A stretch of DNA of 64,000 nucleotides, taken from contig NZ_BMHE01000011.1 of NCBI RefSeq assembly GCF_014640555.1, positions 114,360 to 178,359 of the forward strand, given 5' to 3'. Both the position numbers and the translations under genes were made by a program. The notes under the pieces are model-generated. The model did no database searches, had not been told where the DNA came from, and worked only from the letters and a program-made list of their open reading frames with translations. Positions 1-9,202 of this stretch are shown here, in pieces. Each line of letters opens with the position of its first letter. The stretch's first letter is position 1. Source of the stretch: Paenibacillus marchantiophytorum (GTDB lineage Bacteria; Bacillota; Bacilli; Paenibacillales; NBRC-103111).

Positions 1-1884
1 CCCGAGGTTGACGTCTTCGATGTTATAGAATTCGCTGTTAAGTATCGTCAATTCCCCATTGCTTGGCGTATACCCTACCTGCGTCGTTCCCGTACGGATC
101 GGACGGGCGATTTCGTATCCCTTGAGCATGCCGAAGGAACAGCTGTCGATGATGTTTCTCCTTTTTCCGCGAGACGAGCCCTTCGAAATCGTAACCATCT
201 CTTCCGCCGTGCAGCCTCGCATTTGCAACCCATCCATATTGACCCAGAAGGAACCGGAATTGGCCATCTTCACACCAGGTTTCGTATACGTTACGACCGC
301 ATGACAATCCTCAAGCGTCAGATCCGTTAAGCGCTTGCTCGCGACGATCCGGGAAGCGATATGCTTCTTCACCGTCACCCGCTTGGCGCTGTCTCCCCAA
401 GTCGTGCCGCTGTTCGCGAACGACAGCAGTCCTGAGTTGTTCAGATAAGTCAGATCGTGCTCATATTGCCCATGGGTAACGAACGGGCCGTATTCGTCGC
501 CGTCACCGTGACAATTTTCCACCAGACTATAGGCTGCACATGTAAAATCGTTCAAATGCCGAGCGTTGCTCGTATTGCAGTCCCTGACATGCCCGTACAG
601 CACGTTGAGCTGTTGCGTCAAATAGCCGGTACCGCCCCAGTCGCGTTCTTCCGGGTTCATCAATTGGCAGCGCTCCGTCACGTAATGAGTGTTGTATCTC
701 CGCATGACGACTGGCCAGAACACCTTGGTCGCCTTAATCCCCGATGCGTCGCATTCGACGGCGAACTCGTAGGCAACTGGATTCGATCCTATCTGATCCC
801 ATGTGGGGAACGGTCTAACACTTGTACCATTGGGAGGCACCGGTATGCCGATAAAATGCATATTGCGAACGTGGCAGCGGCAAGCAGGGTTAACTTTTTT
901 GTAAGTAATCAGCCGTCCCTTGGCAAGCAGCCAGCCCAACTTGTAATTGAACCGAACATGCGTGGCATCGCAAATTTCCGTTACTTTGATCAAATAGTCA
1001 AGTTCACGCTGCGCGCCGCCGGCTGCATTGTTTTTGATCTGGGCATGCCACCAGCTCTCCACCTCAAAAATCGACGAATCAGCAACTTCAAATATATCGG
1101 AGTACTCCTGTAAGTCTTGCGTCAGTGTTACCGTTTGCGCGATTCCCGTTACTACCCCTTGGAAAAACATCACAGCGCCGAACGGATTATCCAGCGTGTT
1201 CAACTCCATGCCTTCGGTCGTCACAGTGTGACCGTGGAAATCAATTTCTATATCGCTGCGATGGAACACATGACGCTTCACGAAGTTCAAATCCGAGTAC
1301 GCCTCAACCCGGTGGATCGAAGGATCATTGATCAGCATCTCGAGCGCATCATCGGCATTCTTCTTCACATCGAATATGCCGAACCAGCGAAAGTCGCCAA
1401 CCCCATTATGTACGACTTCGAAACAACCCTCTGTCTTTGGCGGCTTCCGTCCCATGCTATCGTCATTCTGTTCGCGCCCTTTGCCGCCTTTGATCGGCTT
1501 GTGGACCGTACCGCCGTTATCCGCTTTGGTACTGCCTGCCACAAAGCGAACAAGCTTGGCGCCTCCGTCACCGTTCTTGTAGTAGCCGCCGACAAACACA
1601 TAGAGGCCGTCATCCAATTGGCCGGAAGGGAGTGACTTAAGCTCCTCCACGTTGCTGACTCGCAGCACTTGATTCCCTTGGCTGCTGTTGCTGAACTTCT
1701 CGTTGTCTGCTGATGCGATACGAGGAACCAAAGCGCTTCCAGCCAGCATCGCACCGCCAATCCCTAACGTTGCCAGCATCTTTCGTCTACTGATTGCTTC
1801 GCCCGCTTTACCTGTTGCTTGATTCGCCTCGCCAGTTACGTTCGTCGCATTCGATTTCCCTTTTTTATCAGTCAGGAAAAACAT
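1..1884 (-). CDS. Tat-exported right-handed beta-helix protein (3' end outside window)
   Basis: An uninterrupted reading frame runs from an ATG at 1884 to the window edge (628 codons), so the C-terminus is missing. Residues about 33-60 form a twin-arginine signal: SRRKML, a hydrophobic stretch, then A-S-A before Asp. This predicts export of a folded protein. The rest resembles the protein at 7057-9147 along its length, for example HTVTTEG followed by ELNT, WDQ.GSNP.AYEFAVEC, and TH.QYEHDL; many short Asn/Gly/His-rich turns suggest a pectate-lyase-like parallel beta-helix. A polysaccharide lyase or epimerase role is inference from fold and context only. It is the last gene of a run with a binding protein and two permeases. 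A hairpin at 2011-2051 separates it from the binding-protein gene. Confidence 0.85.
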   Translation of the reverse strand, partial: MFFLTDKKGKSNATNVTGEANQATGKAGEAISRRKMLATLGIGGAMLAGSALVPRIASADNEKFSNSSQGNQVLRVSNVEELKSLPSGQLDDGLYVFVGGYYKNGDGGAKLVRFVAGSTKADNGGTVHKPIKGGKGREQNDDSMGRKPPKTEGCFEVVHNGVGDFRWFGIFDVKKNADDALEMLINDPSIHRVEAYSDLNFVKRHVFHRSDIEIDFHGHTVTTEGMELNTLDNPFGAVMFFQGVVTGIAQTVTLTQDLQEYSDIFEVADSSIFEVESWWHAQIKNNAAGGAQRELDYLIKVTEICDATHVRFNYKLGWLLAKGRLITYKKVNPACRCHVRNMHFIGIPVPPNGTSVRPFPTWDQIGSNPVAYEFAVECDASGIKATKVFWPVVMRRYNTHYVTERCQLMNPEERDWGGTGYLTQQLNVLYGHVRDCNTSNARHLNDFTCAAYSLVENCHGDGDEYGPFVTHGQYEHDLTYLNNSGLLSFANSGTTWGDSAKRVTVKKHIASRIVASKRLTDLTLEDCHAVVTYTKPGVKMANSGSFWVNMDGLQMRGCTAEEMVTISKGSSRGKRRNIIDSCSFGMLKGYEIARPIRTGTTQVGYTPSNGELTILNSEFYNIEDVNLG

Positions 1885-2010
1885 CGTTCAACAACTCCAT
1901 TTCGCAAAGGGTTTAGGTAAGCTCGCCTGAAGATCACGTTCTAGGAACAGCAGTCCCTACCCACGATCATACGCGGGGTTGGAGCCTGCCGCAGTGAGGA
2001 ACGTCTAAAT

Positions 2011-2051
2011 GGTCAGACTAGCGAACATCTGGAAACTCCGCTAGTCTGACC
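2011..2051 (-). terminator. 13-bp perfect hairpin between binding protein and beta-helix gene
   Basis: GGTCAGACTAGCG (2011-2023) and CGCTAGTCTGACC (2039-2051) are perfect inverted repeats around a 15-nt loop, just after the stop codon of the upstream gene. There is no clear T-tract on the minus strand, so it may be an mRNA-stabilising or partial terminator that lowers expression of the downstream beta-helix gene relative to the binding protein. Confidence 0.6.
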
Positions 2052-2075
2052 ATCGTGCCGTACAACGTTTACGTA

Positions 2076-3677
2076 TTAGTTTTCTGCTTTGAACTTGATC
2101 GTTTTGCCTTTGGCTGCTGTAGCAAGCTCAGCATAGTTGTCAAAAATTGCCTTGCCGCCGAATTTCGTCATGATTTCTTGACGGTATTGCGGCCAATTGG
2201 ATGCATCCTTGTCTTTATACACAACTTGGATATGCAGTTCATTCATTCGTTTGCGCATTGCGCCCAAATCCATGCCTTCCTTAACAGTCAGAGCCGTGCC
2301 GACAGAAGGTAGAATTTTGTAACTGTTGATTTTCTCCACGATTTTCTTATCGCGCTCCGTAATTTTCGGATCGACGACATTCAGCCCGAACACCTCCGGT
2401 TTGCGCGGTGTAAACCAGCCATAGATTTCAATGAAGTTATTGTTGTCGATTACGTCTTTTTTGTAAGCATCTTGATTCACTTCAATTGTCTTGCCGTTGC
2501 GCTTATAATGAACGCCTTCTTTGCCGTAACGGGTCAGCAGAAATCCTTCTTCGCCAGCCAGCCAGTCGAGAATTTCAATGGAACGCTGTACTTTGGCATC
2601 GGAAGTCTTGGAACTGATCAAGAAAGGATTGCCTGGAATCGTCTCGACCCATGTGCCGGTTTTTTCCCATGGATGAAACGGCTCCCAATCCGCCGTCGTT
2701 TGACCTGCTTGCTTGGATTTCATTTGGAGGCCTGCCGGATTGTTGTCGAAGGCCAGGTCTCTGCCTTGACCGATCACGATACCCGCTTTGCCCTGCGCCG
2801 CTTTATCAAAGTGCTGCCCGTATTTGTTGAGGAACCAATCCGGATCGACAACTTTCAGATCCAGTAGTTTCTTAATATCTGTAAGCACATTTTGCATGCG
2901 GATATCGCTGCGGACGTCGATGAATTGATCGCCGTCGACATAGGTGTCTCCGACCAAGCCATTTTGCAGGAATTCCGGGAAATCCATGGAAACGCTGGCG
3001 CCGCTGCCTGCAGCCGTAAAGCCGTAGGTGTCGTTCTTGCCGTTGCCATCCGGATCATTGAACGTGAAGGCTTTCATAACATTAACGAGTTCGTCGTAAT
3101 TCGTCGGCATTTTCAAATTCAACTTGTCAAGCCAATCTTTCCGAATATAGAAGGTCCGATAATAGTTCGTTTCATAAGGAACAGGCGCACGTTTAAACGC
3201 GCTTTGCACTTGGTATGATTTCAAGTTAGCTTCGGTTACCCAATTTTTGAAATAGTTCGGCATTTTCTCAGGTGTAACAATGCCCGTCAAGTCGCGGGCC
3301 ACGCCGTCACGGATATAGTTGTTGGAAGGGACGCCCTCGGCATAGAAGAGGTCCGGAATGTCGCCGGAAGCGATCATCGTATTCAACTTATTGGTGTAGT
3401 CTTGACCAAGCGGCAAGTAAGTCATTTTCAGAGTGACATTGAACTTCTCTTCGATTGCACTCTTCACGAAATCTTTATCTGCGGCAGGAAGTTGGGAACT
3501 TGCATCTGCGATAACCGTCCATTTCAGATCCAGCTTTTCCTTCTTAGCGCCCGGACTGGAAGAAACGCCGGTCTTCCCTGCCGGTGACGATGAAGCACCT
3601 TCTTTGGCGTCCGAACATGCAGCAAGCAAGAGTGAAGAAGCCAACAATACAGTCGTTACTTTTGAAAACGTTCTCAA
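2076..3677 (-). CDS. Extracellular solute-binding lipoprotein, oligosaccharide ABC importer
   Basis: 533 residues. The lipoprotein signal ends at Cys21 (LLAAC), followed by a Ser/Gly/Lys-rich linker. The body has the organisation of LplA-type binding proteins: DIPDLFYAEG near residue 110, a GNGKNDTYGF motif, and a C-terminal NELHIQVVYKDKDASNWPQYR segment of the sort typical of this family. It should capture a sugar or oligosaccharide for the two permeases encoded just upstream. The start is TTG at 3677, preceded by a G-rich site (GGGGGG) eight bases away. The substrate cannot be read from sequence; the neighbouring beta-helix protein and dehydrogenase suggest an acidic or unusual carbohydrate. 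Confidence 0.9.
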   Translation of the reverse strand: MRTFSKVTTVLLASSLLLAACSDAKEGASSSPAGKTGVSSSPGAKKEKLDLKWTVIADASSQLPAADKDFVKSAIEEKFNVTLKMTYLPLGQDYTNKLNTMIASGDIPDLFYAEGVPSNNYIRDGVARDLTGIVTPEKMPNYFKNWVTEANLKSYQVQSAFKRAPVPYETNYYRTFYIRKDWLDKLNLKMPTNYDELVNVMKAFTFNDPDGNGKNDTYGFTAAGSGASVSMDFPEFLQNGLVGDTYVDGDQFIDVRSDIRMQNVLTDIKKLLDLKVVDPDWFLNKYGQHFDKAAQGKAGIVIGQGRDLAFDNNPAGLQMKSKQAGQTTADWEPFHPWEKTGTWVETIPGNPFLISSKTSDAKVQRSIEILDWLAGEEGFLLTRYGKEGVHYKRNGKTIEVNQDAYKKDVIDNNNFIEIYGWFTPRKPEVFGLNVVDPKITERDKKIVEKINSYKILPSVGTALTVKEGMDLGAMRKRMNELHIQVVYKDKDASNWPQYRQEIMTKFGGKAIFDNYAELATAAKGKTIKFKAEN

Positions 3678-3852
3678 ACCAATGACCCCCCTATTCGATT
3701 TCGAAGAATTAGATTCCTTTTACCATCAAGCCATTATCTTACGTCCGTCAATTCATCTGAATCGTTTGCTCGTCAAACCCACACACATTGCCCTCAAGGT
3801 TCACCTCCCGTAAGTAATAAACTGTTCCTGAAAAACAAGGCCGCTGTCAGAT

Positions 3853-4740
3853 TTACCCTTTGACGGCACCCAACAGCATGCCCTTAACGAAATATTTTTG
3901 CAAAAACGGATATACGATCAACACGGGTACAATCGCTACGACTACAGTAGCCATTTTAATCGTTTCTGGCGGCATCGTATTCAGCGCAGATTGCGGTACG
4001 GCCAGTTCCTGACTGATAGCCGGCGACACAATCATGTTGCGCAGCACGACCTGCAGCGGATACAGACTGCGATCATTCAAATACATGACCCCGCCGAAGT
4101 ACGCATTCCAATGATTCACACCATAGAATAAGCCGAGTGTTGCCATGATCGGCAGCGAGAGCGGCAGCACAATGCGAGTCAGCGTGCCGATATCGCTGCA
4201 GCCGTCTACCTTCGCCGCTTCCTCAATCTCATACGGCAGACCTTCGAAGAAAGTTTTCATAATCAGAATATTGAACGATGACACGAGACCCGGAATAATG
4301 AGCGCCCAGACGGTATTCATCAAACCGGTTGCCTTAACGGTTAAATAAATGGGGATAATCCCCCCCGAGAACAACATCGTAAACACGATGCCCATCAGCA
4401 CGATATTGCGTCCTGGCAGAAATTTCTTCGATAATGGATACGCCAGCATCGTCGTAATCGCCAGGTTGCACGCCGTACCGACGACCGTGATAAAGACTGT
4501 CACTTGCAGCGCTTTGGGAACTGTATTGCTGGAGAAAATCGTTTTGAACGCCTCGAACGTGACGGAATGCGGGAAAATGATGAAACCGCCGTTCTTGAGC
4601 ACTTCCTTATATGGCGTGATCGCCATGACGAAAACAAAGTAAATCGGGAACAGCGTTGCCAAACAGAATATCGCCAGTACCGTATAAAGAACGGCATCTA
4701 CAACACGGTCTGATTTGGTTTTTTTAAGTATGAATGGCAT
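3853..4740 (-). CDS. Carbohydrate ABC transporter permease (LplC/YtcP type)
   Basis: 295 residues with six predicted membrane segments. The inner-membrane coupling motif is EEAAKVDGCSDIGTLTRIVLPL (EAA motif, about residue 185-207), which contacts the ATPase. The N-terminus (DAVLYTVLAIFCLATLFPIYFVFVMAI) and C-terminal YFVKGMLLGAVKG are typical of the LplC branch of CUT1 permeases. An AAAGGAGG site lies seven bases before the ATG. It lies 13 bp downstream of the partner permease and is co-transcribed. No ATPase gene accompanies the pair, as is usual for importers that borrow a shared MsmX-like ATPase encoded elsewhere. Confidence 0.93.
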   Translation of the reverse strand: MPFILKKTKSDRVVDAVLYTVLAIFCLATLFPIYFVFVMAITPYKEVLKNGGFIIFPHSVTFEAFKTIFSSNTVPKALQVTVFITVVGTACNLAITTMLAYPLSKKFLPGRNIVLMGIVFTMLFSGGIIPIYLTVKATGLMNTVWALIIPGLVSSFNILIMKTFFEGLPYEIEEAAKVDGCSDIGTLTRIVLPLSLPIMATLGLFYGVNHWNAYFGGVMYLNDRSLYPLQVVLRNMIVSPAISQELAVPQSALNTMPPETIKMATVVVAIVPVLIVYPFLQKYFVKGMLLGAVKG

Positions 4741-4753
4741 TGCGATGCCTCCT

Positions 4754-5713
4754 TTACCAGATGCCGGACCCGCCGACTTTTTTGGCTAATTTGTTCGCTC
4801 CTATCACGAGCACAAGACCGATGACTGATTTGAACACACCCATCGCCGCGGGAACACTGAATTCCATCTGCTCAATCCCGCGCCTGAAAATATATGTATC
4901 GAGAATGTCTCCCACATCGTAAACTCGGGCGTTCAGGAAAATGTAGACTTGCTCGAAGCCGGCATCCATAATATGCCCGATTCGCAAGATTAGCAGCAAG
5001 ATGAACACTTCTCGGATGCCTGGCAGCGTAATATGCCACAGCTGCCGCCAACGCCCCGCGCCGTCGACCACGGCCGCTTCATACAATTCGTGATTGATCG
5101 AGGACAGCGCGGCCAAATAGATGATCGCTCCAAAACCGGTGCTCTTCCAAATATCCGACGTGACCAGCAGCGAGCGGAAATAATCCGAATTGGCAAGTAC
5201 ATCCAGATCTCCCCAACCCATATCGCGGAAGAACGTTGTAACTAGCCCCGCTCCAGGAGCAAAGAAGGAAAAGACAAGTCCATACACGATAATCCACGAT
5301 AAGAAATGCGGTCCATAGGTAATCGTCTGCACGACCCTTTTGAACCATGGCGCGCGAATCTCATTGAGGATAAGCGCCAGCATTACGTCAGGCAGCATGT
5401 TGAATAAAATACGGTATACACTGATCAGAATCGTATTGCGCATCAGACTAGGAAATTCCGGCGACGAGAAGATCGTCCGAAAATTATCAAAGCCGACCCA
5501 TTCGCTGCCCCACATGCCCTTCAACAGGTTGTATTTCTTGAATGCGATTACGAGCCCGAACATCGGCACATAATGATAAACGATGTAATAGGCGATTCCC
5601 GGAACCATAAGCATATACAGCCATTTATAACGGAGAAATGTTTTCCAGATCGTTGGGATTATCCGTTTTTTGACCGTAGGGTCACCAGAAATCGCATTCA
5701 CATTTGCTCCCAT
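4754..5713 (-). CDS. Carbohydrate ABC transporter permease (LplB/YteP type)
   Basis: 319 residues. After a Lys/Arg-rich cytoplasmic N-terminus comes WLYMLMVPGIAYYIVYHYVPMFGLVIAFKKYN, the hallmark of LplB-type permeases. The EAA coupling motif is YEAAVVDGAGRWRQLWHITLPGI, about residue 210-232. It ends in the usual GGSGIW. An AAGGAGGT site lies five bases before the ATG. It is second in an operon led by the dehydrogenase gene 40 bp upstream. It forms the heterodimeric channel with the permease at 3853-4740. Confidence 0.93.
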   Translation of the reverse strand: MGANVNAISGDPTVKKRIIPTIWKTFLRYKWLYMLMVPGIAYYIVYHYVPMFGLVIAFKKYNLLKGMWGSEWVGFDNFRTIFSSPEFPSLMRNTILISVYRILFNMLPDVMLALILNEIRAPWFKRVVQTITYGPHFLSWIIVYGLVFSFFAPGAGLVTTFFRDMGWGDLDVLANSDYFRSLLVTSDIWKSTGFGAIIYLAALSSINHELYEAAVVDGAGRWRQLWHITLPGIREVFILLLILRIGHIMDAGFEQVYIFLNARVYDVGDILDTYIFRRGIEQMEFSVPAAMGVFKSVIGLVLVIGANKLAKKVGGSGIW

Positions 5714-5752
5714 ATTCTACCTCCTTCATCGTTGGTGAATGTGATCCTTACC

Positions 5753-6757
5753 TTAAGCAGGTTTAAGCTTGCCGTGACGAACAACAATCCCCATCGATTG
5801 CTGCGGCTTTTCCAGACAGCTTTGATACATGGAAGGCAGCTCATCAAGCGCACATTCATTCGTGATGAGCGATTGCATATCGATCCGTTTCTCCGCGATT
5901 AAGCGTAAGAATTCTCCCATATTCCTGCCTTCTGTCCATCGCACGTAACCAAGCGGATAATCGACTCCTTGCTGCTCATACGTATGCTCATAGCGGCCAG
6001 GGCCGCCCGCCCGCGAGATGTGCACACTCGCTTCTTTCATAAAAAGCAGATCCCGATCGAATTCCGTCCCGGTATCTCCGACTATTACGACGCGCCCACG
6101 ATCGCGAAGCCAGCCGATCGCATCATCCACCATACTATGTTTCCGGCTGCTTGCACAAAGCATAACAGCATCTGCCCCAAGCCAGGAAGGGTCCGATTCA
6201 ACAAGGCGCCTAAGCTCATCTTGTGAGCGGCAAGCTTTGGCTCCGATTGCTTCAAGCGCGCGACAGCGCTCCTCCATCAGCTCCAGTCCAATCACCCGGT
6301 AGCTCGCAGCATGCGCAATACGGGCGATTACCTGCCCTAATATGCCAAGCCCTGCAATGATCATCGCTTCCCCGAAACTCAAACTAGCTTGACGCAGGGC
6401 ATGAATCGCAATCGCTCCAATGCCGACGAATGCTGCTTCCTGCAGCGTGACACCTTCCGGTATCGACGTTACTAAATGTTTCGGCACGAGCAGGAACTCT
6501 CTGTGGGCAGGCACCCCGTAGCAAGCGACTTTTTGCCCTGGAACAACGTGAGTTACTCCTTCTCCTACCTCCTCAACAATCCCGCTTGCGCTGTATCCCA
6601 AATTAGCATCCCCGCTATTTTGTATCATCATCAGCTCGGTACCTACACTTACAACGGAATATTCCGTTTTCACTTTGACGAATTGAGGTATCATCTCCGG
6701 GGGTGGAAGCTCTAATAATTGCGCCGAACCATTTATGCCTTTAACTGCTCTCATCAT
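5753..6757 (-). CDS. MDR-type dehydrogenase lacking the catalytic zinc motif
   Basis: 334 residues from the chosen ATG at 6757, which has AGAGGT six bases upstream; an in-frame ATG 51 bases earlier lacks a site and would lie within the repeated operator. It has a medium-chain dehydrogenase layout: an N-terminal GroES-like lobe (SVGTELMM, VPGQKVACYG) and a Rossmann lobe (IIAGLGILGQVIARIAHA). The usual GHE zinc motif is replaced by GYSASG, so a zinc-dependent alcohol dehydrogenase reaction is doubtful. This resembles the zinc-binding-dehydrogenase-like half of bi-domain oxidoreductases. As first gene of the importer operon it probably acts on a product of the imported sugar. Confidence 0.85.
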   Translation of the reverse strand: MMRAVKGINGSAQLLELPPPEMIPQFVKVKTEYSVVSVGTELMMIQNSGDANLGYSASGIVEEVGEGVTHVVPGQKVACYGVPAHREFLLVPKHLVTSIPEGVTLQEAAFVGIGAIAIHALRQASLSFGEAMIIAGLGILGQVIARIAHAASYRVIGLELMEERCRALEAIGAKACRSQDELRRLVESDPSWLGADAVMLCASSRKHSMVDDAIGWLRDRGRVVIVGDTGTEFDRDLLFMKEASVHISRAGGPGRYEHTYEQQGVDYPLGYVRWTEGRNMGEFLRLIAEKRIDMQSLITNECALDELPSMYQSCLEKPQQSMGIVVRHGKLKPA

Positions 6758-6768
6758 GCTTACCTCTT

Positions 6769-6876
6769 TCTGGTTTGTATCTGATTTAATAACTGCACTA
6801 GAAACCAAACTAACTTTGATTTGTGATTTGTTTCTGATTCATTTTTTATTATAAATAGGCTAAATATGATTGTCAA
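6769..6876 (-). promoter_or_regulatory. Sigma-A promoter and paired operator repeats of the importer operon
   Basis: On the minus strand TTGACA (6871-6876) and TATAAT (6848-6853) are separated by exactly 17 bp, a consensus vegetative promoter. Two direct repeats related to AATCAGAAACAAACCAG lie in the leader, at 6822-6843 and 6769-6791. A reverse-oriented relative (GAAACCAAAC) lies at 6801-6810. The same pair occurs upstream of the GNAT gene at 10389-10411 and 10440-10461, which suggests repressor or AraC-type activator sites shared by both operons. Confidence 0.75.
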
Positions 6877-7056
6877 TCTTTTTTGTTTTTGCAATCGCTT
6901 TCAATGTTAGATTATATGACGTATATTATTTATTACATTACATTAACCTAACACGTAAAACCGGACCTGTGACTAGAATATCCGGGACCGAGCCGCAAGG
7001 ATACACGTTAAAACAAGAAAGAAGCCCGCCTATTAACAGGCAGACTCCAACGATAA
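6877..7056. other. Gap upstream of importer operon
   Basis: There is no credible gene here. A weak minus-strand hairpin (about 7021-7047, GCCTGTTAATAGGC core followed by a T-rich stretch) would terminate the beta-helix gene that stops at 7057. Confidence 0.5.
7021..7047 (-). terminator. Terminator of GNAT / beta-helix operon
   Basis: Read on the minus strand, AGTCTGCCTG and TAGGCGGGCT pair imperfectly around a short AT loop and are followed by TCTTTCTTG. It lies ten bases beyond the beta-helix stop codon. Confidence 0.55.
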
Positions 7057-9147
7057 TTAAGCAATGATTATGTTTCCTGCCTCATGTTTGATTAGATGAC
7101 TTTCCGCCGGCAGCGAGGATCGATCGACCCTATCTTCTATGCAAGCCGTCATAAGCATATACGAATCACGGCTGAATGCCCCTTCCGCAACAGCGTATTT
7201 GCCGCCAGAAAACCGGGAGCCTATGGCTCTCATTTTATTACTGCCGCCTTGAATATGAAAGTGCGCAGTATCAGCATCAAGGGCTGCACTATCACAATCG
7301 CCGAGAATCCATGTCATGATTCCTGCCGCATTCCTGTTCCTCAGATAAGCCTTATCTGCATTCGCGCCCCGAAATGACGTGCCTCCATCTATCGTAATGG
7401 ACTGGTTGTTCGTTCCGGTCAGCTCAATACCGGAATTTTCAAAACCACCGCCATGAATCACCACCTCATCAGAACAGATCTGAATCGGACTCGCTTCAGG
7501 AGAAGCGCCGACAAACCACGTGTTCGTCAGCCTCAGACGCTTGATGCTTCCGACTAAATTCCCATCGACGTTGTGAAAATGGCAATTCAACATGACGAAA
7601 TCGCTTGAGACTGGGCCAAATCCAGCATTCGCAACTCCGGGAAGCCTCGCCATTTCCCCGTTCTTGGTCATCCCGAAGGCGCAGCCGTCAGCCAAATTAC
7701 TGCGCTTCGAGCGCGATGAACTTTGCGAAAGGGTCAGCATCGTGTCCGCTGTGCAGCCCCTCATTTGCAAACCATCGGCATTTGCCCATATCGTACCGGA
7801 ATCGACCAGCCCTTCCTTGTAAACGGCATGAACATCCTCTAGCGTTAAATCGGTTATGCGCTTATGCGCTACCACTCGTGAACCGACATGCTTTGTGACA
7901 GTGATTCGCTTGGCACTATCTCCCCAGGTTGTACCGCTGTTGGCGAACGAGAGCAAACCCGAATTCCCAACAAATGTGAGATCATGCTCATACTGTCCAT
8001 GAGTAACGAACGAGCCATGTTCATCGCCATCGCCGTGGCAGTTCTCAACCATACAATAGCCCGCACATGTGAAATCGTTCAAATGTCTTGCGTTGCTTGT
8101 ATGGCAATCACGAACATGCCCATACAGCACGTTCAGCTGCTGCGTCAGATAACCGGTCCCGCCCCAAATCACTTCCTCAGGGTTCGTCAGCCTGCATCGC
8201 TCCGTCACATAGTGAGTGCAGTACCGCCGCTCAACAACTGGCCAGAATACCTTCGTCGCCGTAATATCAGCAACATTGCACGCAACGGCAAACTCGTAGG
8301 CGATCGGATTTGAACCCAGCTGATCCCAGTTCTCCGATGGCTTCTCGCTTGTTGAACCATTATCCGGCACGGGGACGCCGACGAAATTCATGTTCCGCAC
8401 ATGACTGCGGAAGACAGGATTCATCTTCATGAACGTGATTTCTCGCCCCGCAGCAAGGGACCAGCCAAGCTTGTAATTAACCCGGACGTGGCTGCCATCG
8501 ATGATTTCTGTAATCTGCAGCAGGTAGTCCAGCTCCCGCTGCGCACTGCCTGCCGGATTATTCTTCACTCTTACTTTCCACCAGTCATCCACCGCAAAAA
8601 GGGTCGAATCCAACACCTCCAGAGTATCGGTTTGCTCCGGAAGATCAGCGGAAAGTGTAAGGATTTGCGTTTCGCCGGATACCTTTCCCTGGAAGAATAT
8701 CACCGCTCCGAACGGGTTAGCTGGCGTATTTAACTCAACACCTTCCGTGGTGACGGTATGCCCGCCAAAATTAAGTTCAATGTCGCTGCGGTCATACGTA
8801 TGTCGTCGAACAAAATTTAGATCTGTATGCGCCTCAATCAAATGAATCGAGCCGTCATTGACCATTGCATCCATGGCATCGTCCGCATTCACTGTCGCAT
8901 CCATAATGCCGAACCACCTGTAGTCGCCCACCCCGCGATGAACGGTTTCCCAGCGTCCGCTGCCGCCTGTGCGAGGATCATGAATCGTCCCGCCATTATC
9001 GGTATTATTGCTGCTCGCCATCCATCGTACAAGCTTGCAGCCGCCATCCCCCTTTTCATAATAGCCTTCTACATACACAAGCTGACCATCATCCATAGGA
9101 TGCGGTTTACAGGCAAGCAGCTCCTCCAAGTTGGAAAGTTGAATCAT
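7057..9147 (-). CDS. Right-handed beta-helix protein without signal peptide
   Basis: About 696 residues. Two ATGs are available; the one at 9147 is seven bases from AGGAGGT, while that at 9153 is only one base away. The protein is a paralog of the Tat-exported protein at 1-1884: both share the N-terminal LPSG/HPMDDGQLVYVEGYY region, GVGDYRWFGI, the HTVTTEG block and a long His/Asn/Gly-rich series of beta-helix turns. It lacks any signal peptide, so it should act in the cytoplasm. The 50-bp gap to the GNAT gene makes them one operon. Pectate-lyase-like fold is inferred from the repeat pattern; the enzyme activity, if any, is unknown. Confidence 0.85.
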   Translation of the reverse strand: MIQLSNLEELLACKPHPMDDGQLVYVEGYYEKGDGGCKLVRWMASSNNTDNGGTIHDPRTGGSGRWETVHRGVGDYRWFGIMDATVNADDAMDAMVNDGSIHLIEAHTDLNFVRRHTYDRSDIELNFGGHTVTTEGVELNTPANPFGAVIFFQGKVSGETQILTLSADLPEQTDTLEVLDSTLFAVDDWWKVRVKNNPAGSAQRELDYLLQITEIIDGSHVRVNYKLGWSLAAGREITFMKMNPVFRSHVRNMNFVGVPVPDNGSTSEKPSENWDQLGSNPIAYEFAVACNVADITATKVFWPVVERRYCTHYVTERCRLTNPEEVIWGGTGYLTQQLNVLYGHVRDCHTSNARHLNDFTCAGYCMVENCHGDGDEHGSFVTHGQYEHDLTFVGNSGLLSFANSGTTWGDSAKRITVTKHVGSRVVAHKRITDLTLEDVHAVYKEGLVDSGTIWANADGLQMRGCTADTMLTLSQSSSRSKRSNLADGCAFGMTKNGEMARLPGVANAGFGPVSSDFVMLNCHFHNVDGNLVGSIKRLRLTNTWFVGASPEASPIQICSDEVVIHGGGFENSGIELTGTNNQSITIDGGTSFRGANADKAYLRNRNAAGIMTWILGDCDSAALDADTAHFHIQGGSNKMRAIGSRFSGGKYAVAEGAFSRDSYMLMTACIEDRVDRSSLPAESHLIKHEAGNIIIA

Positions 9148-9202
9148 AATCATGACCTCCTGCTCTTAATGGTTTTCTAAACCAATGTATCAGATGAGTG
9201 TT

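Noticed and set aside
457..1113. Plus-strand open frame of 218 codons
   Set aside because: It lies opposite the uninterrupted Tat/beta-helix frame and has no ribosome site or recognisable motif.
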